IMG/VR virus record: IMGVR_UViG_3300045125_000025
Span: 1-36,097 of that record
DNA length: 36,097 nucleotides
Reading direction: 5' to 3' (one strand)
Origin: a virus
The translations under genes and the position numbers were made by a program. How positions within the stretch are numbered: the first letter of the stretch is position 1; the number at the start of each line of letters is the position of its first letter. The notes beneath the pieces are model-generated. The model made no database searches. It was not told the DNA's origin and was given only the letters and a program-made list of their open reading frames with translations. Shown piece by piece: positions 1-7,993 of the stretch.

Positions 1-6
1 TTTATA
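1..6 (-). promoter_or_regulatory. TATAAA -10-like box at the genome junction
   Basis: On the minus strand these six bases read TATAAA. If the ends are joined, this box lies about 40 bases upstream of the terS start at 36058, inside a gap of about 92 bases between the HNH stop and terS. No good -35 hexamer is visible at the right distance (the region is purine-rich), so it would need an activator or be weak. It could be a late promoter for the head genes. The call depends on the contig being circular. Confidence 0.25.
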
Positions 7-53
7 TGCGACACCCCTCCACACTTCCGACCCGCCCCCGGTTTTGCGATTTT

Positions 54-368
54 TTATGGTTTGGCACGCTCTTTGATCGTCTTCCGGGCGTGGCAGCGTA
101 TGCACAACGTTTGCCCGTTGGCCACGTCGTACCGTGCCCCACCTCGAGCGATTGGCACAATGTGGTCTGCCTGTGCTTCCTTGCGGTTCGTGCACACCCG
201 TTGGCATTCGCGGCAAGTCCATGCGTCTCGCGTCAACACAGCCTGCCGCCACGCCCTGTGAGCCTTGTCGCAGTACCCACGCTGTGCGGCGTTGGGCCGC
301 AGGCTATCGTCTCGCCTGCGTGACGGGCGAAGACGCAGCGGCCTATGCGTTGGTATCCGAGATGGCAT
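54..368 (-). CDS. Phage HNH endonuclease
   Basis: This 104-residue protein has the HNH nuclease signature: a CRECQ motif near residue 53, an ADHIVPIARGG motif near residue 67 and CIRCHARKT near residue 88. Together they form the zinc-binding Cys pairs and the His-Asn-His type metal site. The size fits the small phage HNH proteins that are nearly always encoded directly beside terminase and that support DNA packaging in HK97-like phages. The ATG follows the TGA of the upstream gene with no gap. The next gene in the same direction would be terS at 36058 if the molecule is circular, which is the best evidence for circular permutation. The domain call is secure; the packaging role is inferred from position. 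Confidence 0.9.
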   Translation of the reverse strand: MPSRIPTHRPLRLRPSRRRDDSLRPNAAQRGYCDKAHRAWRQAVLTRDAWTCRECQRVCTNRKEAQADHIVPIARGGARYDVANGQTLCIRCHARKTIKERAKP

Positions 369-722
369 TCAAGACTTCATGACCACAGACACCGCAGCCG
401 TGGCGTTGGTGTTCGCCGCAACCAGCTTCACGTACGGCATGGCATACGCTGCATCAGGCAGGGCATACGCAGTGTAGTTGGTCGTGCTCGGGGCCAGCGT
501 GATATTGGCCGCTGAGCCGTCCGAGCCATAGAGCTGGCAAAACGTGCCGGTGTCGGTGTCGTTGCCCCAGACTTGGATGGTGGCCGCATTGGTCGTGATG
601 GTTGGCAACTCAACCACCGCACCCGCCATGTCATCCATACGCAACGTGGTGCAGGTTCCCGTGGCGGTCGTGATGGTGGCCGACACAACGCGAAACAGAC
701 GCTTGATCTTGACCTGGCTCAT
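369..722 (-). CDS. Hypothetical beta-rich virion-like protein
   Basis: This 117-residue protein is rich in Thr, Ala and Val, has almost no charged residues after the first 12, and alternates short hydrophobic strands with Gly/Asp turns. That composition resembles small decoration or fibre-associated proteins. It resembles, in composition only, the head-region protein at 29773-30204. A basic start (MSQVKIKRLFR) is followed by the Thr-rich body, and there is no signal peptide. It sits between the fibre cluster and the HNH gene, with its stop touching the HNH start codon. I do not recognise a family; a structural role is inferred. Confidence 0.7.
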   Translation of the reverse strand: MSQVKIKRLFRVVSATITTATGTCTTLRMDDMAGAVVELPTITTNAATIQVWGNDTDTGTFCQLYGSDGSAANITLAPSTTNYTAYALPDAAYAMPYVKLVAANTNATAAVSVVMKS

Positions 723-768
723 GGCGTTCTCCCTGGTGGCTCGGGTCGTGCCCGATTGTGGCCTGCTG

Positions 769-980
769 TCACACTACACCGATTCTGCGACTCTCTTGCA
801 GTTTGCCAGCAGTCGAGCAACCCTCGGCCTCAAGCTGCTCGATCCGGTCTGCGGCCGTCGCCAATGCCTTCTCTGCTGTAGCTGCACTCGCTCGGCATGG
901 CCAATCCGGTCGGTCAGGTCCGTGCCCATGTGGTACGAGGCCACCAGACGCAGGTGCTTGATGAGCCCGGCATCGCTCAT
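769..980 (-). CDS. Small coiled-coil protein (frameshifted)
   Basis: The start overlaps the stop of the upstream gene by four bases. The first 30 residues (MSDAGLIKHLRLVASYHMG...) read in one frame. From about base 888 the sensible continuation is in another frame and contains AEKALATAADRIEQLEAEG, a typical phage coiled-coil segment, ending at a TGA at 769-771. One indel near 885-895 joins the two. The reconstructed product is about 70 residues. Family and function are unknown. The coiled coil and its position after the fibre genes suggest a small accessory protein. The 46 bases between this gene and the next hold nothing I recognise. Confidence 0.55.
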
Positions 981-1261
981 GGGGTTGACCGCCTCGGGAA
1001 CAGTGCCGCGTATGCTTCGGGCGTTATCTCTTCGACGGCACCGCTTGCCAGCAACTCGGGAAGCATTTGGCTCGGCAGCACGTACTCGCAGACATCCTCA
1101 GACACGACCAGATAAACGCGGCCTTGCGAATCAGATGCCAGCTCGCTGGCCAGTGGCAGGGTGCGATCTGTTTTGGTAGCGGCATTCGGATACCCATACG
1201 CGGCATCCAGCGTTGCACAGATGTCGGCATACACGGCCGAGGTGGCACGAAAGTACCTCAT
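977..1261 (-). CDS. Conserved-looking small protein beside the fibre gene
   Basis: This is a 94-residue soluble, acidic protein beginning MRYFRATSAVYADICATLD. I chose the start because its ATG overlaps the TGA of the LamG-like gene upstream (ATGA), the usual junction throughout this phage. The frame stays open further upstream, but only as the antisense of the fibre gene's coding pattern. The sequence has no membrane segment. A hydrophobic middle part (RVYLVVSEDVCEYVLPSQ) suggests a small alpha/beta fold. It is probably translationally coupled to the fibre protein and could be a chaperone or a second component of it. No family is recognised. Confidence 0.75.
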   Translation of the reverse strand: MRYFRATSAVYADICATLDAAYGYPNAATKTDRTLPLASELASDSQGRVYLVVSEDVCEYVLPSQMLPELLASGAVEEITPEAYAALFPRRSTP

Positions 1262-1975
1262 GACAGCGTGAAGCCCCATTTCTTGGAAAGGTACTTGTAC
1301 ACGGTGGCAATCTCCGTTGTGGTCATCGCCCGGTTGTAGTACAGCACCTCGCACATGCTGCCCAGCAAATACTGCAACCCCGCGCCGTCGCCGCCGGCAC
1401 CAATGATGTGCGAGTCGCCGCCGGCGTAGTTTGCCGTGGTGTTGAGAATCCGCGTCCCCTGGTAGTACACGTCGTATGTTGACGATGACGACAGGACGCA
1501 CACGCCGTTGACCGCATTGGCATTGAGGTTGATGGCTGTGGCCCCAAGGCGAGTATTGCGAAACACGCCCAGGTACGAGTTGGACGCAACGTACCGCCAC
1601 CAGCCGCTGTTGTTTCGTGTTGCCGCCGCAATGTACGAGCCGGCAGACGCACCCGTGTGTTCTGTCACCACATAGAACGCCGTGGCAGCGGTTGGGAATG
1701 CCGCCGACAAATCACCCAGCAGCAAATGGTCGCTGTTGCCGTCAAACTTAATCGCAACCCTTGCCGTTGACGGTTGCGGTGGTTGGCTGGTTAAGAGCGG
1801 TGCCTTGTGTTGCGTTGCGGCTGTTTCCGCTCTTGTCCGACCACTGGCTGACGGCAGTGCCGTTGAGGGTGATGGTTGACGAGTCGGCCCCGTCAAGCCA
1901 GAGCGACAGGCCGCTGAGGCTCTTTGGGTTGAAGCCTGTGGCCAAGGGTCGCATCAGGCGAGGATTCATCCCCAT
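1258..1975 (-). CDS. LamG/concanavalin-like tail fibre or adhesion protein (frameshifted)
   Basis: The N-terminal frame (start 1975) contains GLSLWLDGADSSTI and VSQWSDKSGNSRNATQ, the hallmark opening of LamG/ConA-like jelly-roll domains. The second frame continues with IKFDGNSDHLLLGDLS and ends with MCEVLYYNRAMTTTEI, the equally typical closing strand. The switch falls at a GGG run near 1748. Removing one G gives a continuous protein of about 238 residues (NGK-VAIKFDG). Such domains bind carbohydrate or surface polymers, so a receptor-binding or virion-decorating role is likely. It follows the holin-like gene by 11 bases and is coupled by ATGA to the next small gene. The domain call is firm; the fibre role is inferred. 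Confidence 0.82.
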
Positions 1976-1986
1976 CGTGGCACTCC

Positions 1987-2259
1987 TCAGTTCTTCCCGT
2001 CATCGGGCTCGACAGCGTTCACCGTCCGCATTGGCGGCTTTGACCCTTGTATCGCATAAAGCAAGCGGGTCTGCTCGTTGACCGCGTCGGCGATTTCTCG
2101 TTGCGTCTCACGCACTTCTTTCAGCGTCAGGCGGTGCTCCTCAAGCAGCGGCATCAACAGATCCTGGCGAATGAAAAACGCCAGGCCAAGGGCCACGAGC
2201 GTGGGAAAGCCCCAGCGTTCCAGAATGCCGAACATCGTATCTTTGGCGGCGTCGGTCAC
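1987..2259 (-). CDS. Holin-like single-TM protein with coiled coil
   Basis: This 90-residue protein starts at a GTG that overlaps the upstream stop (GTGA). There is one membrane segment (FPTLVALGLAFFIRQDL, about residues 18-34), then an amphipathic, charged helix (LLEEHRLTLKEVRETQREI) and an acidic tail. One N-terminal TM followed by a coiled coil is the layout of BhlA/UviB-type and related phage holins. It is adjacent to a second one-TM protein, a lipoprotein and a papain-like peptidase, which together look like a lysis cassette. A membrane anchor for another virion or lysis component is the alternative. Confidence 0.6.
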   Translation of the reverse strand: MTDAAKDTMFGILERWGFPTLVALGLAFFIRQDLLMPLLEEHRLTLKEVRETQREIADAVNEQTRLLYAIQGSKPPMRTVNAVEPDDGKN

Positions 2260-2616
2260 TGCATGCCCTCCTGCTGCCACAGCATGAGCATCACGCGATT
2301 GGCGCGCCGCTCGAGCCACCACTTGAGGATGACTTGAATCACGGCACTGGCAACGGCAGAGAGTAGTAGCGTCCAGATCATGCCGTACTCGCGTTCTCCG
2401 TAGCCGCCGACCGCCTGGTGCATACGCTTCACATCGGCCAGCATGTTGGTGCACACAACCTGCCGCTCGTTGTCGTTGCTCGCCGACTGCATGTAATCGC
2501 TGTGCCAGTTCTCAACGGCCAGCTGCGTCAGCAGGTCAACCTGAGCCTTTGCCGACGAGCCACTTGCGTGGCCCCAGGCTTTTCCACACAAGCCCCTTGA
2601 GATCGGCCGGCGTCAT
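2256..2616 (-). CDS. One-TM protein, possible second holin or antiholin (frameshifted)
   Basis: An ATG at 2614-2616 overlaps the upstream TGA and opens MTPADLKGLVWK. An AAAA run near 2585 then shifts the frame. With one A removed it continues AWGHASGSSAKAQVDLL and onward. The reconstructed product is about 119 residues: a polar helical N-terminal half, then one strongly hydrophobic segment (MIWTLLLSAVASAVIQVIL) followed by a basic C-terminus (KWWLERRANR). This is an N-out or C-in type membrane protein. It lies between the lipoprotein and the holin-like gene and is coupled to both, so a role in lysis is reasonable but unproven. Confidence 0.55.
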
Positions 2617-2896
2617 TGTTGGCACCTCCCGTCAGGGCAGGCCAGCACCTTTCCGCCGCCGTTGCATGGCTGGCACTTTGTCTTGATTGTGCCATCGCCC
2701 ACATAGCCACGGCCGTCACAGTTTGGGCACAGTCGCCCGGTTTCGGCTTGTGGTCTGGCGTTGGCTGCCGCACGGCACGCAGCTGCACAATGGCCCGTGC
2801 CGCTTCGCACGCGAGATCCGCCGATACCGTCGGGTCGCTCGGCAGCGTGGCAACGCATCCGGCCATGCCAATGAGCAGCACAATCAGAAACCTCAC
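2613..2896 (-). CDS. Small lipoprotein with a DnaJ-like Cys motif (frameshifted)
   Basis: A GTG at 2894-2896 overlaps the peptidase stop (GTGA). It starts a clear lipoprotein signal: a basic n-region, FLIVLLIGMAGC with the lipobox Cys at about residue 14, then a polar mature part. A frameshift near 2725-2740 is needed to reach the C-terminus, which reads CPNCDGRGYVGDG and KCQPCNGGGK, the CxxCxGxG zinc-finger repeat known from DnaJ, and ends at 2613. About 93 residues. An outer-membrane or envelope-anchored small lipoprotein in a lysis block recalls an o-spanin, although spanins are Pro-rich and lack zinc motifs. A superinfection-exclusion lipoprotein is an alternative. Confidence 0.6.
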
Positions 2897-3822
2897 AGCA
2901 CGCCTCCCGTCCAATCGGGCATCTGCGTGGGCTCAAAGCCTGAGTAGCCAGCGTAGACATACGAGTCACGCCCGCTGAGCATTTTTGTGCAGGTGGCCGC
3001 GTCCACCCAGAAGCTGCAGTGCCGCACCGCCTGCGGCATCGTCTCTGGGTAATGCTTGCCGACCGTGTTGCTGTCGCCCCATGAGTTGAAGCAGAGCAGC
3101 CCGGGCCGCTTGCCCCAGCGGACACCGGCAAAGCACATGCAATGCCACCATGTCCCGCCCGGCCGGCAAAAGCCGTCTTCGTCGCGGGCCATGCTGAATC
3201 CCTGCCCGCTGCACACCACAACCGGATAGCCGTTCTGGATCGCTGCCGCTGCCTGCTCAAAATCCACGGCAAGCGTGGTCTCGCTGCACCGCCTCAGCTT
3301 GGCAAACGGCTCGAGCACGTCGGGCACGCCGTTGCGGACCCCAGTCACGATCTCGCTGCTGCTTGTTCTCTTCACGGATGACGGTGCCGTTGTAGTCCAC
3401 GCCGTAATGCAGCGAACCAAAGTCCCTGATGGCCTTTGGCGGCATGGAATCCCGTGCTGCCATCGCCGCCGTTGTTGGTCCGCAAGCCACGAGCCTCAAC
3501 GCGGGAAAACCCGTACATGCTGGCTTCGATGGTCCGGCCACGCCACGCCTCTGGCTCGTCGCGGTAGACGATGTCGCAAGCCGCGACCATGTCCACGCCA
3601 AGGCTGCTGCCCCAGCCGACACACGAACCGACCGAACCCTGCGAGCCACGCTTCCAGCCAGGCATGCACCGCAGCAGGGCCTTCGTACAGCATGACCTCG
3701 CGCTTCTCGTCAACGGCGAAGTCTGGGGCCGCCGTGGCCAGCGTGGGGTGCGGCAGCGTGGCAACGAAAGCATCAGAGCCGGCCGGGTCCGGCACGTACC
3801 CAAAGGCGTGAGGCTCGGCCAT
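2893..3822 (-). CDS. Papain-like (C1-type) cysteine peptidase (three frameshifts)
   Basis: Four consecutive frames join into one protein of about 310 residues starting MAEPHAFGYVPDPAG at 3822. All papain landmarks are present in order: the oxyanion Gln and nucleophile in SQGSVGSCVGWG (Cys codon near 3621), the His in GGTWWHCMCF (near 3142) and the Asn in CFNSWGDS (near 3085). Papain-family enzymes cleave peptide bonds with a Cys-His-Asn triad. There is no signal peptide. It is followed, with overlapping starts, by a lipoprotein and two one-TM proteins, so it may serve as an unusual endolysin-type endopeptidase; virion protein processing or host degradation are alternatives. The frameshifts near 3400, 3460 and 3640 look like sequencing indels, since every catalytic motif survives. 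Confidence 0.78.
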
Positions 3823-3825
3823 CAG

Positions 3826-4436
3826 TCACCTCGTGCCAGCCCACGCAATCGCCCGTGCCACCTCGGCATACCGGCCCCGCATTTCCGCTGTGACGGGCAC
3901 GGCGTCCAAGCCCAGCACTGACCGCATGGCGGTCTCAACGGCCGTCCTGAGCCCGTCCACGCTGCCGGTGGCCTGGTCGCCGATGCGACGCCACGCCACC
4001 TCAAGTGCAACCTGCGTGAACAACCGTAGGCCGGGGTGTCAGTGAACACCGCCACCGTGGTGGTGCCCTCGGCCTCAACAACCAATGCTGCCTTGCTCCA
4101 AGTCGCTGCCCACAGTGAACGCTTGTCTGCCGGCAAGCCGGCGAGGGCATCGGCCACCGGGGCCACGAGCCGCTGCAGTTCCGCCGAAGGCTCAGGCACT
4201 TCGATGACCGGCACATCAATGACGAGCGCGGCATCTGCGGCATCGGCACTTTTCCCCACGCTGCCGCTACAATCAGGATGGCTGCGGCGATGCGGGCTAA
4301 GCCGGCCCGATGGGCTTTGGCGGTTCGCGGCGGCCTCAGCGAGCTTGCCGAGGATGAGCCGATGGTATGCGTCTGCAGCGAGCAAAGCAGCGGCTGCAAC
4401 GACGGCGATGGTGCGAAGAACCGCATCAGAACTCAC
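3826..4436 (-). CDS. Two-TM membrane protein (several frameshifts)
   Basis: The start is a GTG at 4434-4436. It opens SSDAVLRTIAVVAAAALLAADAY, a first TM helix, followed in a shifted frame by a second (ARIAAAILIVAAAWG). An acidic region (AALVIDVPVIEVPEPS), a helical domain and the C-terminus ending at 3826 (AEVARAIAWAGTR) complete it. Frameshifts fall near 4025, 4250 and 4320. The reconstructed length is about 200 residues. An ATG at 4426 in a different frame opens a less sensible protein. Two N-terminal TMs followed by a soluble domain, immediately upstream of the peptidase, suggest an envelope protein of the lysis or entry-exclusion kind. No family is recognised. Confidence 0.5.
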
Positions 4437-4736
4437 CGATCGCCTCCGCCCGAAGCAGGCACCACCGCACAAGCGACTCGCCTTCCTTGGTCTTGAGGAT
4501 GTCGGCCAGCATCCGCACCAGTTGGTCATCGGCCTTGGCGTCGGTCTTGCTGGCCATCCACTCAGCGGCCTCCGGCCACGATCAACCCCTTTGCGGTACG
4601 GGTCAATCTCCTGCACGAACCGCTGCCCAAATCCAATCAGCGGCGACCACGTCGAAAGCAACTGCAGCTGCTGCCAGATGTTGAGGCCGGCACCGTACCG
4701 CTGCACTTCCTCGGGCGTCGCTTCGTAGCTGGGCAT
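4426..4736 (-). CDS. Hypothetical helical protein (frameshifted)
   Basis: It opens with MPSYEATPEEVQRYGAGLNI at 4736 and continues through IWQQLQLLSTWSPLIGFGQ and a frameshift near 4590 into WMASKTDAKADDQLVRMLAD and a C-terminus ending RAEAIGEF. The reconstructed length is about 103 residues. It is mostly alpha-helical and soluble, with a conserved-looking Trp/Phe-rich middle. It lies between two small genes of the accessory block and overlaps the next start by about 11 bases. I do not recognise it. Confidence 0.55.
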
Positions 4737-4740
4737 GGCA

Positions 4741-5005
4741 TCACTCCTCGGTGGCATCGTCTTCCTGCGATTCTGGCGGTAAATCCTCATCCCTTGCAGT
4801 CGAATACCACAGCACGGTGTCCTGCAGCCATTGGTAGAGTTGCTGCCAGCACTCGGTTGCCTCCTCGTGCACATCCTTTCGTTCCAAGCGAAACGGCTGC
4901 TTGAACGACTCTTCTTTGCAGCACGCGGCCGTTACTGTCAGCCAGGTAGCAGTAGGCGTAGTAGTGCCCGTACTCGACAACCACCCGCCGCACCACTCTC
5001 GTCAC
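4741..5005 (-). CDS. Hypothetical small acidic-tailed protein (frameshifted)
   Basis: The first part, from a GTG at 5005, reads MTRVVRRVVVEYGHYYAYCY. The second part, after a frameshift near 4915 at a run of A and G, reads KEESFKQPFRLERKDVHEEA and ends in a very acidic tail (PPESQEDDATEE). An alternative ATG at 5020-5022 overlaps the upstream stop but needs a further frameshift. About 88 residues. A strand-rich N-terminus followed by two amphipathic helices suggests a small alpha/beta fold. Function is unknown. Confidence 0.5.
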
Positions 5006-5020
5006 GCTCGGCAGCCGCCA

Positions 5021-5407
5021 TCAGTCCCTCAAGTCATCTATGAGCTGCTCGATTGAGTCGGTCTGTATGTCGTGCGACCGCTGAAACCGAAAAGAAATCA
5101 GGTCGACCTCGGTGGTGCGGTACGTTCGCGATGCCGGCTCGTCTCGCCGCTGAGCCAGGTGCTTTTCACGCAGGGAGGCACACGCGGCAGCGATTTCTTC
5201 GGGCGTGGGGTCTCTGTGCCGTGGCGGCTTCTTGCGGGCACTGCGATCCAGCCGCAGCGGAAGTTTCAGCCGGTCACGCAGCCGAAAGATCTGGTCTTTC
5301 GTGACGCCGAAAAAGTCGGTCATCTCGGCGTAGGTAGAGCCGGATGACCAGACCTTACGCAGCGTCGTCTGAAACGTTTTGCACGCAGTCGAGACGGTGC
5401 CCCGCAT
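5021..5407 (-). CDS. Putative helix-turn-helix DNA-binding protein
   Basis: This is a 128-residue protein whose part from about residue 26 (STYAEMTDFFGVTKDQIFRL) fits a helix-turn-helix in which VTKDQIFRLRDRL is the recognition helix, followed by a basic stretch (RSARKKPPRHR) and a helical C-terminus. The pattern recalls GcrA-like or MerR-like small regulators, but I cannot assign a family. The ATG at 5407 is preceded by a GGAG and lies inside the end of the glycosyltransferase gene (53-base overlap). A downstream ATG at MTDFFGV would cut the HTH, so the long start is preferred. It could regulate late or accessory genes. Confidence 0.6.
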   Translation of the reverse strand: MRGTVSTACKTFQTTLRKVWSSGSTYAEMTDFFGVTKDQIFRLRDRLKLPLRLDRSARKKPPRHRDPTPEEIAAACASLREKHLAQRRDEPASRTYRTTEVDLISFRFQRSHDIQTDSIEQLIDDLRD

Positions 5408-6287
5408 CGCTGGTCTCCATCCAGTTCATGACCATTCGCTGGCTCGGATTCAGATACATGCCGAGCCTCGTGGCTTCCCGAATGCTGCGATGAAACGTGA
5501 CGTGCTCGCAGTCGCCACCGGTGTACGTGCCGGCAAAGAACGCATCAGGCCGGTAGATCGTCAGGCCGCCAAACGCCGAGCGGCACGGCACCGGGTCGCT
5601 GCCGACCGGCGGCCACCAGTGCGGGGAACCACGTCATGTCGTGCTCGTTCCAGTGGTTGGCTCGGTACGCCCAGGCGTCGTAATGAATCCGCAGCCGGGC
5701 CGCTTGGCACCGCCGCCACGGCCACCTCGATACTCGATGATGCTGGCCATGCCGGCCGCGTCATTGCACCGCTGCAGATGGTGCAGCCCGGTCATCACGC
5801 CATCATCCGACCACCCACCCCACGTATCGAGGTCGATGACGATGATGCGATGCAGCGTGCTGAGCGGCTCGTTGTCTCGTGCCCACGCTTGGCAGCGTGC
5901 CCGGTACTCAGCCAGGGCAACGGTTCGCCTGCGGCTCTTTTCCGATGACAGCATGGGCCGGTCATGCACGACGGTTTGGACCGTGGCGTTTTCGCATGAC
6001 GCAGCCCATTGCCGCAGATATTCGGCGGTGCCGTCGGTGGAATCGTTCTCGTAGACAAACGCCCGCCACTTGGCGAAGCGTTCGCCGAGCTGCTGGATGC
6101 GGTGCGTGTTGAACTGAATCCACGGCTGCGAGTTCCGACCGAGGCCGACGATGGTCACATCAGTGCGTTTTGCAATCTGCTCGCCACTGGCCACGGCATC
6201 CCAGTACAGCGGGGCACACTCTCGGCTGGTCGCCGGGTGCAGTTGGTCGGGGTGGTGCGAAGCAACTTCAGCGTGCGTGATGTTCAT
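5355..6287 (-). CDS. GT-A type glycosyltransferase (frameshifted)
   Basis: It starts MNITHAEVASHHPDQL at an ATGA overlap with the radical SAM gene. The long first frame has VTIVGLGRNSQPWI, YENDSTDGTAEYL and RIIVIDLDTWGG. These are the nucleotide-sugar fold, the ENDSTDGT turn seen in Anp1-type and related glycosyltransferases, and a metal-binding DLD motif. The next frame gives YDAWAYRANHWNEHDMTW, and the last gives FGGLTIYRPDAFFAG, the acceptor-side end of such enzymes. Indels lie near 5600 and 5660-5700. About 310 residues, soluble. It should transfer a sugar from an NDP-sugar; the acceptor (virion protein, envelope glycan or modified base) is unknown. Its partner is the radical SAM gene just upstream. 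Confidence 0.78.
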
Positions 6288-7138
6288 TGAACGTGCTTGA
6301 TGTGGTCGCAGCAGGCGAAGCAGACGGCATCGCACCACTCGACTCGCTTGGGTAACTGCTCCAGCAGAATGGTGCCGTCAACCTTGCAGATGGGCTCGAT
6401 GTCTTGGTACGCAAACGTAACGCACTGGTAAAGAGAACCGTCGGCCCCGACCGCCATGAGCCCCTCGTGCCGGTTGCACAACTTGCCCTGCGGTGGCGGG
6501 CCGGCGAGATACACGGCTGCTCCACCAAGAATCTCGTCGGCGGTCGCCTTGAGCTGCGACACATCAGCGACGCCGTGAGCATCCAGAGTGGAAGTTGACG
6601 CCGGCCACCGGCGGGCTTTGCAGAAACTGCAGCGTGTCTCGCAGCCGGCCGATGGTGGCCTCGGCAATCACGACCGTAACGCGAGCATGCCGGTTGCACT
6701 GAGCAAGCAGTTCAACTCGACCGCGTGAATGACGCCTCCATGCCGCTGCACGGATGCCAGCTGGCGGTCCACGCCACGCACCTGGCCAATGCCCAGTTGT
6801 CGATCATCCGCTGGATGGCCGTTGACATCAGCGTGTTGGACGTGATCGCCCAGTGATGCGGGATGGCCGCCAGGATTTCTGGCAGGTCTTGCCGCATGAG
6901 GGCTTCGCCGCCGCTCACCTCGAGGTGCCCGCCCATCGCGGCATGGTTGGCGTTGAAGAACGCAATCAGGTCGGCGGCCGGGGCACGCTCGTCTGACGCC
7001 GTGATTCGATTTTCAAACACCAGCCGCTTGGTTGCCTTGTCGATTCCGTACGGACAATACGGGCACTTTGGCCCAAAGCTGGTGCCACTAGGCCCGTAGT
7101 TCTCGGCACGCCCACGCTGGGAACCATACAAGCTTCAT
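6284..7138 (-). CDS. Radical SAM / SPASM-like protein (frameshifted)
   Basis: Three frames join into about 284 residues. The ATG at 7138 overlaps the RusA stop (ATGA), with an indel within ten codons. Then follow FGPKCPYCPYGIDK (iron-sulfur Cys pair), HLEVSGGEALMRQDL (the GGE motif that binds SAM), ITSNTLMS and a middle part (VTVVIAEATIGRLRDTL). The C-terminus has LCNRHEGLMAVGADGSLYQC and WCDAVCFACCDH, the layout of a SPASM or twitch auxiliary cluster. The first Cys of a canonical CxxxCxxC is not visible at normal spacing, which may be another sequence error. Radical SAM/SPASM enzymes modify peptides or small molecules. Coupling to a glycosyltransferase suggests a two-step modification. Confidence 0.75.
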
Positions 7139-7534
7139 GAGATCCGCACGGTCGTGCGTCCTTCGGTGCCCCAAGACTTTTCAACGAGCAGGCGGCTGAC
7201 GTTCGTGTCATCGCCAATGACCTCCTGCAAGGCGTCAAGCACGGCCTTGCCGATGTTGTCCACGTCCGGCCTTGGCAGAGTTGGCGACCCTGGCTTTACG
7301 CCGGACTTGTTGAGGTGCGACTTTGGCCTGGCAAAGACGGCGTCGATGATGACGCTGACCGGGCCGCCAGCCTCAGCCACGCCAGCCGCTTCGAGCAGCG
7401 ATTGCAACCGCCTGGCGGTAGGCGTGAATGGCGTGGCTCTTCGGCACGTACGCACGAGCGAAGCCGCCGGCAGTCGAGACTCGTGGCCTCGGCTGCGGCA
7501 CAGGGTCGCCCGGAACGCTGAACGTGATCGCCAT
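7135..7534 (-). CDS. rusA: RusA-type Holliday junction resolvase (frameshifted)
   Basis: The first frame reads MAITFSVPGDPVPQPRPRVS, the RusA opening in which a strand is followed by PxPRPR. The second carries VSVIIDAVFARPKSHLNKSG, then PRPDVDNIGKAVLDALQ, the RusA active-site motif with Asp residues that bind magnesium (PDxDN-KxxLDAL), and IGDDTNVSRLLVEK. A single indel near 7400-7410 joins them into about 130 residues, normal for the family. RusA cuts four-way junctions during phage replication and recombination and helps prepare packageable DNA. The start at 7534 begins 171 bases after the DUF551 gene, in a region with repeats. Confidence 0.88.
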
Positions 7535-7574
7535 GCCCGCAAGAGTGGCGAGCGTGTCAAGCGTCAGCGTCCAA

Positions 7575-7664
7575 GCGTTATCACGACGGCCGACGTGATA
7601 GCACCGCCGGGTTAGGCGAGTACGCCGGGCGAAACGCTGCATGGCCGCGCGTTATCACGACGGC
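7575..7664. repeat. 16-bp direct repeat with nested inverted repeat upstream of rusA
   Basis: GCGTTATCACGACGGC occurs at 7575-7590 and again at 7649-7664, 74 bases apart. Within and beyond the first copy, TATCACG at 7579-7585 pairs with CGTGATA at 7594-7600 around an 8-base spacer, a perfect 7-bp dyad. These sit in the 171-base gap between the DUF551 gene and rusA, which otherwise contains no gene I can support. They look like operator half-sites or a protein-binding repeat controlling rusA and the accessory block. Confidence 0.5.
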
Positions 7665-7705
7665 TGGCGTGTTTATCGGGAACCGCAGAAACAATGGTTC
7701 TGTGG

Positions 7706-7972
7706 CTACTTGTCGTTTTGTGGCGGGGCCGGGAGGGGCATCCAGTGGGTCGGCGCACCGTCCTCGCCAAGACTGTATGCGTCAGCGGTCGGGTCGCTGC
7801 TGAACCACATGCCGCCCTCGTCCAGCGAAGCGATGAACGTCTTCTCCTCACTGACCGGGATGTAGACGAGGACGTTGACGTTTGTGTCCGGCAGTCGCTC
7901 GCTCACATGAATCCAAGGCTGCGGCGTGATCGTCATCTCATATCCCTTTGGCAGCACAACTTCGTTTCTCAT
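7706..7972 (-). CDS. DUF551 domain protein
   Basis: This 88-residue protein has the DUF551 pattern: a Trp-initiated strand (WIHVSERLPDTNVNVLVYI), a central GGMWFSSD and the closing THWMPLPAPP. DUF551 proteins are small phage early proteins of unknown role that are often found in accessory gene blocks. I chose the ATG at 7972 (MRNEVVLPKGYEM) because a good ribosome-binding site (AAAGGGAC) lies just upstream. The GTG 21 bases earlier would place that site inside the gene. It is the last of the run of small genes separated by attC-like hairpins, directly after site A. Confidence 0.82.
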   Translation of the reverse strand: MRNEVVLPKGYEMTITPQPWIHVSERLPDTNVNVLVYIPVSEEKTFIASLDEGGMWFSSDPTADAYSLGEDGAPTHWMPLPAPPQNDK

Positions 7973-7993
7973 ATCGTCCCTTTCTACGCTCAC

